9,062 bases of DNA, taken from NCBI GenBank assembly GCA_020635715.1, contig JACJZG010000040.1, positions 1 to 9,062 on the forward strand, in the 5' to 3' direction. Positions within the stretch are counted from its first letter, which is position 1; each line of letters starts with the position of its first letter. A program made the position numbers and the translations under genes. The stretch is from Flavobacteriales bacterium. Lineage in GTDB: Bacteria; Bacteroidota; Bacteroidia; Flavobacteriales_F; PHOS-HE28. The notes beneath the pieces are model-generated. The model was not told the origin of the DNA and made no database searches. It saw only the letters and a program-made list of their open reading frames with translations. This document shows, in pieces, positions 4,829 to 9,062 of this stretch.

Positions 4829-7240
4829 ATGAGCGCGAAGCCCGCCACCCGATCGAAGAGCCGCCGCTGGCTATGGTGGTTCCTGGTGCTCTCGCCCCTG
4901 CTCGGTCTGCTCTTCATGCTCTTCTGGGCGGCCAACAGTGACCTGCCCAGCACCGAGGACCTGGAGAACCCGCGCAGCGACCTGGCCACGGCCATCCTGT
5001 TCAGCGACGGCAGCCAGATGGGACAGTACTACCGGGAGAACCGGATCCCCGTGGACTACGCGCGGATCAGCCCCAACGTGGTGAACGCGTTGATCGCCAC
5101 GGAGGACGAGCGGTTCCGCCAGCACAGCGGGGTCGACGTCCGGGGCACGGTGCGCGCGGCCGTATTCCTGGGCAAGAAAGGCGGCGCCAGCACCATCACG
5201 CAGCAGCTGGCCAAGATGCTCTTCACCGATCCGGCGGAGAACATCTTCGAGCGGGTCTTCCAGAAGTTCCAGGAGTGGATCATCAGCGCCAAACTGGAGC
5301 GGCAGTACACCAAGGACGAGATCATCGCGATGTACCTGAACCGCTTCGACTGGATCAACCAGGCGGTGGGGATCCACAGTGCGGCACGTGTCTACTTCAG
5401 CACCACACCTGATTCGTTGAGGATCGAGGAGGCGGCCATGCTCGTGGGCATGTTGCAGAACCCCTCGCTCTACAACCCCAACCGCGCGAACCGGCAGGAG
5501 AACGTGGTGCGCCGCCGCATGGTGGTCCTGGACCAGATGCGCCGCAATGGATTCCTGACCACCCAGCAGTACGACTCGTTGAAGACCCTGCCGCTCGGAC
5601 TGAAGTTCCAGCGGGTGGATCACACCGAAGGTTCCGCCCCCTACTTCCGCGAGGTACTGCGCGCGCGTTTGCAGACCCTGTTGAACACCACCAACGACGA
5701 TGGCACCCTGAAGTACGCGAAGGCGGATGGCACGGCCTACGACATCTACACCGATGGCCTGAGGATCTATACCACGATCGACAAGGACATGCAGCAGTAC
5801 GGGGAATACGCCGTGCGCGAGCACCTGAGCACCGAACTGCAGCCCGACTTCTTCAAGGACCTCGCCCGCAAGAAGAACCGCCCGTTCGACTTTCGGGTGA
5901 CGCAGGCGGAGATCGATGGGATCCTGAGCACGGCCATGAAGCGCAGCGTGCGCTACCGGATCCTCACCGGCAAACAATGCCCGAACTGCGAACGTCCTGC
6001 GAAGTACATCGAGAAGACGAAGCATGAAGGCAGCCAGCATTGGCACTGTCGTCCTGACCTCGGCGGTTGCGACACCTATTGGTCGGTGGTGAAGGAGGAC
6101 GACATCCCCAAGGTGTTCGACACGCCGGTGGCGATGCGCGTGTTCAGCTGGAAGGGGGAGATCGACACGACGATGAGCCCGATGGATTCCATCCGGTATT
6201 ACAAGAGCTTCCTGCAGAGCGGCCTGCTGAGCATGGATCCGCACACCGGCTTCGTGAAGGCCTGGGTGGGTGGCATCGACTTCAAGAATTTCCAGTACGA
6301 CCACGTGGAGCAGGCGCGCCGACAGGTGGGATCGACATTCAAGCCCTTCGTGTACGCCACGGCCATCCGCGAAGGCATGGAACCCTGTCGCGAAGTGCCC
6401 AACCAGAAGGTCTGCTTCGACATGCCACCCGGCCAGCCGGACTGGTGCCCGGAGAACAGCGATGCCGTTTATGGTGGGATGGTCACGGTGGAGTATGCGC
6501 TGGCCAACTCCATGAACACGGTGACGGCCTGGTTGATGAAGCAGTACGGGCCGCAGGCGGTCACTGTACTAGCCCGCCACATGGGTGTGAAGAGCCCACT
6601 TGAGCCCGTGCCCTCCCTGTGCCTCGGCGTGGCCGACCTCACGCTGATGGAGATGACCGGTGCGTTCAGCTCCTTCGCCAATCAGGGCGTGTACATCGAA
6701 CCGATCACTTTCACGCGCATCGAGGACAAGAACGGCAACACGATCTACGATGTGCTGCCGACGACGTACGAAGCGCTGGACGAACGGACCGCCTACATCA
6801 TGTTGCAGATGCTGAAAGGCGTTACCGATGGCGCCTACAACCCGAGCACGGGCAAGGTGGTGGGTACCGGCCTGCGCCTGCGCACCAGCTGGGGTAACCG
6901 GCAGAAGTACGCGAATATCAAGTTCCCCACGGCGGGCAAGACCGGCACCACACAGAACAACAGCGATGGCTGGTTCATCGGCATCACGCCTGATCTGGTG
7001 ACCGGGGTTTGGACCGGTGCGGATGATCGCAGCGTGCGCTTCGCGAGCACCGACAAGGGACAAGGGGCCAACATGGCGTTGCCGATCTACGGCTATTTCA
7101 TGAACAAGGTGTACGCCGATCCGAACATCGAGATCAGCACCGGTGATTTCGAGCGCCCTGCGGGTGATCTCGGGGTCGAGGTCGATTGCCGCAAGAAGTC
7201 GGGTAGGGTGGATCCAGGAGCGAAGCCCACGTGGGACTGA
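4829..7240 (+). CDS. mrcA: Bifunctional penicillin-binding protein 1A (GT51 transglycosylase + transpeptidase)
   Basis: This class A PBP polymerises and cross-links peptidoglycan on the outer face of the inner membrane (803 residues). A basic cytoplasmic N-terminus precedes one membrane anchor (about 14-34). The GT51 domain shows TEDERF (91-96, catalytic Glu92), GASTITQQLAKMLF (119-132) and KDEIIAMYLNRF (162-173). The transpeptidase domain has SxxK as STFK (Ser502, Lys505), SxN as SMN (561-563) and KTGT (704-707), so both active sites look intact. MSPMDSIRYYKSFLQSGLLSMDP-type sequence (449-471) is characteristic of Bacteroidota PBP1A. Between the domains, residues about 380-425 contain an extra four-cysteine segment (separate entry). 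The ATG at 4829 is the only start that places the anchor correctly. The gene follows gldH after 108 bp with its own promoter candidate. The gene symbol follows E. coli usage; ponA or pbp1A would do equally well. Confidence 0.95.
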   Translation: MSAKPATRSKSRRWLWWFLVLSPLLGLLFMLFWAANSDLPSTEDLENPRSDLATAILFSDGSQMGQYYRENRIPVDYARISPNVVNALIATEDERFRQHSGVDVRGTVRAAVFLGKKGGASTITQQLAKMLFTDPAENIFERVFQKFQEWIISAKLERQYTKDEIIAMYLNRFDWINQAVGIHSAARVYFSTTPDSLRIEEAAMLVGMLQNPSLYNPNRANRQENVVRRRMVVLDQMRRNGFLTTQQYDSLKTLPLGLKFQRVDHTEGSAPYFREVLRARLQTLLNTTNDDGTLKYAKADGTAYDIYTDGLRIYTTIDKDMQQYGEYAVREHLSTELQPDFFKDLARKKNRPFDFRVTQAEIDGILSTAMKRSVRYRILTGKQCPNCERPAKYIEKTKHEGSQHWHCRPDLGGCDTYWSVVKEDDIPKVFDTPVAMRVFSWKGEIDTTMSPMDSIRYYKSFLQSGLLSMDPHTGFVKAWVGGIDFKNFQYDHVEQARRQVGSTFKPFVYATAIREGMEPCREVPNQKVCFDMPPGQPDWCPENSDAVYGGMVTVEYALANSMNTVTAWLMKQYGPQAVTVLARHMGVKSPLEPVPSLCLGVADLTLMEMTGAFSSFANQGVYIEPITFTRIEDKNGNTIYDVLPTTYEALDERTAYIMLQMLKGVTDGAYNPSTGKVVGTGLRLRTSWGNRQKYANIKFPTAGKTGTTQNNSDGWFIGITPDLVTGVWTGADDRSVRFASTDKGQGANMALPIYGYFMNKVYADPNIEISTGDFERPAGDLGVEVDCRKKSGRVDPGAKPTWD
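5978..6070 (+). other. Zinc-ribbon-like four-cysteine insert inside PBP1A
   Basis: Residues 384-414 of the PBP1A product contain C384-x2-C387-x19-C407-x6-C414, with histidines at 404 and 406. The first pair lies in CPNCERP and the second in HWHCRPDLGGC. The spacing resembles a zinc ribbon. The segment sits in the linker after the GT51 domain, between an EIDGILSTAMKRSVRYR stretch and PKVFDTPVAMRVFSW, at a place where many Bacteroidota PBP1A proteins have, from memory, only a short AFNTP-type link. The domain would be extracytoplasmic, where the cysteines could bind metal or form disulfides. Confidence 0.6.
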
Positions 7241-7263
7241 GGTTCATGTCCGGATCCCTCCTT

Positions 7264-7286
7264 CCGGGCGGGTTCGAAGCACCCGG
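7264..7286. repeat. Small inverted repeat between PBP1A and scoA
   Basis: CGGGT (7269-7273) can pair with ACCCG (7281-7285) around a 7-nt loop, or alternatively CCGGG (7264-7268) with CCCGG (7282-7286). It lies 24 bases after the PBP1A stop and ends one base before the putative scoA -7 element. It could be a weak terminator for PBP1A or an operator for scoA. No T-tract follows, and a repeat this short could occur by chance in GC-rich DNA. Confidence 0.25.
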
Positions 7287-7287
7287 T

Positions 7288-7295
7288 TATCTTCG
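7288..7295 (+). promoter_or_regulatory. Putative -7 promoter element for scoAB (TATCTTCG)
   Basis: TATCTTCG here is identical to the element before ricT. It ends 17 bases before the scoA ATG, implying a leader of about 10 nt. No convincing -33 TTTG box is visible. The exact repetition of an 8-bp word in front of two unrelated genes is the main support. Confidence 0.45.
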
Positions 7296-7312
7296 TCCCA
7301 CAGCCTTACGGA

Positions 7313-8011
7313 ATGAACAAGATCGTGGAGTCCGCCGATGCAGCCCTTGACGGGTTGCAGGATGGAATGACATTGATGGTCGGCGGTTTCGGCCTTTGTG
7401 GGATACCCGAGAAGAGCATCGCGGCGCTCGTTCGGCGTGGCGTGAAGGGCCTTACCTGCATCAGCAACAACGCGGGGGTGGACGACTTCGGTCTTGGCCT
7501 GCTCCTTCAGACGCGCCAGATCAAGAAGATGATAAGCAGCTACGTGGGGGAGAACGCGGAGTTCGAGCGGCAGATGCTGAGCGGCGAGTTGCAGGTCGAC
7601 CTCATTCCGCAGGGCACACTGGCCGAACGTTGTCGTGCAGGAGGTGCGGGTATTCCAGCCTTCTTCACACCGGCCGGCTATGGCACCGAGGTGGCGGAGG
7701 GCAAGGAGACCCGCGAGTTCAATGGCAAGATGTACGTGCTGGAGGACTGGCTGCGCGCCGACTTCGCGCTGGTGAAAGCCTGGAAGGGCGACCGCTTCGG
7801 GAACCTGGTGTACAAGCGCACCGCGCGGAACTTCAACCCGATGATGGCGATGGCCGGCAAGGTTACCGTGGCCGAGGTGGAGGAGCTGGTGGAACCAGGA
7901 GAACTAGATCCGGACGAGATCCATACGCCGGGCATCTTCGTGAACCGGATCTTCCAGGGAAAGGGCTACGAAAAGCGCATCGAACAACGCACCACCCGCA
8001 AACGCAACTGA
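7313..8011 (+). CDS. scoA: 3-oxoacid (succinyl-CoA:acetoacetate) CoA-transferase subunit A
   Basis: This is the alpha subunit (232 residues, normal length) of a two-subunit family I CoA-transferase, which moves CoA from succinyl-CoA to acetoacetate in ketone-body and short-chain acid metabolism in the cytoplasm. It shows the glycine-rich GGFGLCGIPE (24-33), SNNAGVDDFGLG (51-62), the LIPQGTLAERCRAGGAGIPAF block (97-117) and ARNFNPMMAMAGKVTVAEVEELVEPG towards the C-terminus. It ends in a basic tail (KRIEQRTTRKRN). The catalytic glutamate is in the partner subunit encoded two bases downstream. Butyrate or acetate:acetoacetate transferases share the fold, so the substrate is inferred from the overall SCOT-like sequence. 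The ATG at 7313 gives the standard MNKIVESADAAL start. Confidence 0.94.
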   Translation: MNKIVESADAALDGLQDGMTLMVGGFGLCGIPEKSIAALVRRGVKGLTCISNNAGVDDFGLGLLLQTRQIKKMISSYVGENAEFERQMLSGELQVDLIPQGTLAERCRAGGAGIPAFFTPAGYGTEVAEGKETREFNGKMYVLEDWLRADFALVKAWKGDRFGNLVYKRTARNFNPMMAMAGKVTVAEVEELVEPGELDPDEIHTPGIFVNRIFQGKGYEKRIEQRTTRKRN

Positions 8012-8013
8012 GC

Positions 8014-8670
8014 ATGGCGCTGACGAAGGAACAGATGGCGCAGCGGATCGCGCGCGAGTTGAAGGACGGCTACTACGTGAATCTCGGCATCGGCATCCCA
8101 ACGCTGGTGGCGAACTATGTGCCGGAAGGCATGAACATCGTCTTCCAGAGCGAGAACGGCATCCTTGGCATGGGCCCGTTCCCTTATGATGGCGAAGAGG
8201 ACGCGGATCTGATCAACGCTGGCAAACAGACCGTGACCCTGCTTCCGGGCAGCAGCATCTTCGACAGCAGCACCAGCTTCGCGATGATCCGCGGACAGCA
8301 TGTGCAGCTCACCGTGCTCGGCGCCATGGAGGTGACGGACACCGGCGACATCGCCAACTGGAAGATCCCCGGCAAGATGGTGAAGGGCATGGGAGGCGCC
8401 ATGGACCTGGTGGCCAGTGCCGAGAATATCATCGTGTGCATGATGCACGCGAATAAAGCGGGAGAGAGCAAGTTGCTGAAGAAGTGTTCCCTGCCCCTCA
8501 CCGGTGTGAAGTGCGTGAAGAAGGTGGTGACCGACCTGGGGGTCTTTGACATAACGCCCGAAGGGTTCAAGCTCCTGGAACGTGCGCCCGGCTTGAGCGT
8601 GGAGGAGATCAAGGCGAAGACGGAGGGGCGGTTGGTGGTCGGATCGGACGTGGCTGAGATGATCTTGTAG
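8014..8670 (+). CDS. scoB: 3-oxoacid (succinyl-CoA:acetoacetate) CoA-transferase subunit B
   Basis: This beta subunit (218 residues, normal length) carries the catalytic glutamate of the transferase in the SENG motif (46-49, Glu47), which forms the glutamyl-CoA thioester intermediate. Other landmarks are NLGIGIPTLVANY (23-35), the FDSSTSFAMIRGQHV block, the LGAMEVTDTGDIANWKIPGKMVKGMGGAMDL region and the C-terminal LLERAPGLSVEEIKAKTEG. Its ATG lies two bases after the scoA stop, so the subunits are made from one message in stoichiometric coupling. The frame stays open upstream through scoA out of phase; that extension is not real, because MALTKEQMAQRIA is the normal family start. It is intact and in standard order (A then B). 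Confidence 0.95.
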   Translation: MALTKEQMAQRIARELKDGYYVNLGIGIPTLVANYVPEGMNIVFQSENGILGMGPFPYDGEEDADLINAGKQTVTLLPGSSIFDSSTSFAMIRGQHVQLTVLGAMEVTDTGDIANWKIPGKMVKGMGGAMDLVASAENIIVCMMHANKAGESKLLKKCSLPLTGVKCVKKVVTDLGVFDITPEGFKLLERAPGLSVEEIKAKTEGRLVVGSDVAEMIL

Positions 8671-8674
8671 AACG

Positions 8675-9062
8675 ATGGCCGAGCTGCTGCGAAAGCCCGG
8701 CGTTCGGGCAGGCTGGATCTTCGTCCTGCTCTTCATCGGTCTATGCAGCCTGTATGAGTATGGGCGGGTGATGAACCTCCCCCCTTTTCCACATCACTTG
8801 AGTCGACAGACAGCCGCGCTTTCCTTCACCTATACTTATTGGCAGAAGGGGAATGCCTTCTTGGATCCACAACTCCAACACCTTGCTGCTGATGGGTTGA
8901 CCTCTGGGAGGACGGTTGCGGAATGTCCGATCCTCTACTACGCGATGGCCCAGCTGTGGAAGCTCACTGGACCCAGTGAGTTCGCCTACCGTGCGTTCAT
9001 GCTCCTCCTTCACTTCGCAGCGAGCTTCGCATTGTACCGCGTTCTTCGACAGGTCTTGCAGC
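8675..9062 (+). CDS. Polytopic membrane protein, probable GT39/GT-C-type glycosyltransferase (partial, 3' end outside window)
   Basis: An open frame runs from ATG 8675, four bases after the scoB stop, to the window edge (129 codons, no stop). The N-terminus has a membrane segment (about 13-27, WIFVLLFIGLCSLYEY), then a loop with HHLSRQTAAL, NAFLDPQLQHL and SGRTVAECPILYYAMAQLWKLTGPSEFAYR, followed by another hydrophobic segment (FMLLLHFAASFALYRVL). A first loop with RQ(T/S)D, F.P and a GxT.xE.P.(I/L)YY stretch is, from memory, typical of Bacteroidota GT39-like proteins that use polyprenyl-linked sugars. Here the position after RQT is Ala rather than the usual Asp, which could affect catalysis. 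Codon use is less GC-biased than in neighbouring genes. The tight spacing suggests co-transcription with scoAB, without an obvious functional link. The family call is tentative. Confidence 0.65.
   Translation, partial: MAELLRKPGVRAGWIFVLLFIGLCSLYEYGRVMNLPPFPHHLSRQTAALSFTYTYWQKGNAFLDPQLQHLAADGLTSGRTVAECPILYYAMAQLWKLTGPSEFAYRAFMLLLHFAASFALYRVLRQVLQ

Noticed and set aside
4871..6304. Minus-strand open frame (477 codons) inside PBP1A
   Set aside because: It covers the GT51 domain and linker of an intact PBP1A. The His/Val/Leu-rich translation matches no family and reflects the absence of stops in the complementary frame of GC-ending codons.
7396..8013. Upstream extension of the scoB reading frame through scoA
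   Set aside because: The frame is open but out of phase with scoA, and the translated part is Arg/Gly-rich with no homology. MALTKEQ at 8014 is the normal subunit B start.

Overview
The window reads as a chromosomal stretch of a high-GC (roughly 60% by eye) member of the Bacteroidota, most likely an uncultured Flavobacteriales lineage. Evidence: a gldH gliding-motility lipoprotein gene (a Bacteroidota marker), a RicT/PSP1 protein with the N-terminal cysteine cluster typical of the phylum, a Bacteroidota-style PBP1A, no convincing Shine-Dalgarno sequences in front of any gene, and promoter -7 elements of a TAnnTTCG type close to the known Bacteroidota TAnnTTTG. The lineage assignment is inference from protein character only.

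Layout. Minus strand, left: a pentapeptide-repeat protein (1-297, 3' end cut by the window edge) sits 23 bp behind pgk (321-1511), probably in the same transcript. A short divergent intergenic region (1512-1632) carries a long imperfect inverted repeat made of a repeated 13-bp word. Plus strand, from there to the right edge: holB (clamp-loader delta prime), ricT, gldH (start codon overlapping the ricT stop), a bifunctional PBP1A with an unusual four-cysteine zinc-ribbon-like insert, scoA and scoB (the two halves of a 3-oxoacid CoA-transferase), and the first 129 codons of a polytopic membrane protein resembling GT39/GT-C glycosyltransferases, cut by the right edge. No stretch over 300 bp lacks a gene. 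I saw no tRNA, rRNA, CRISPR array, insertion sequence or phage gene.

How the genes fit. The window is mostly housekeeping: glycolysis (pgk), replication (holB), RNA-processing accessory (ricT), envelope/motility lipoprotein (gldH), peptidoglycan synthesis (PBP1A) and ketone-body or acetoacetate CoA transfer (scoAB). ricT-gldH look translationally coupled; PBP1A and scoAB each appear to have their own promoter. No new multi-gene system is evident. The points most worth a second look are the zinc-ribbon-like insert in an extracytoplasmic enzyme, the repeat-built hairpin between pgk and holB, the shared TAnnTTCG motif in front of five genes with possible leaderless starts for pgk and holB, and the arginine-glycine-rich tail of RicT.
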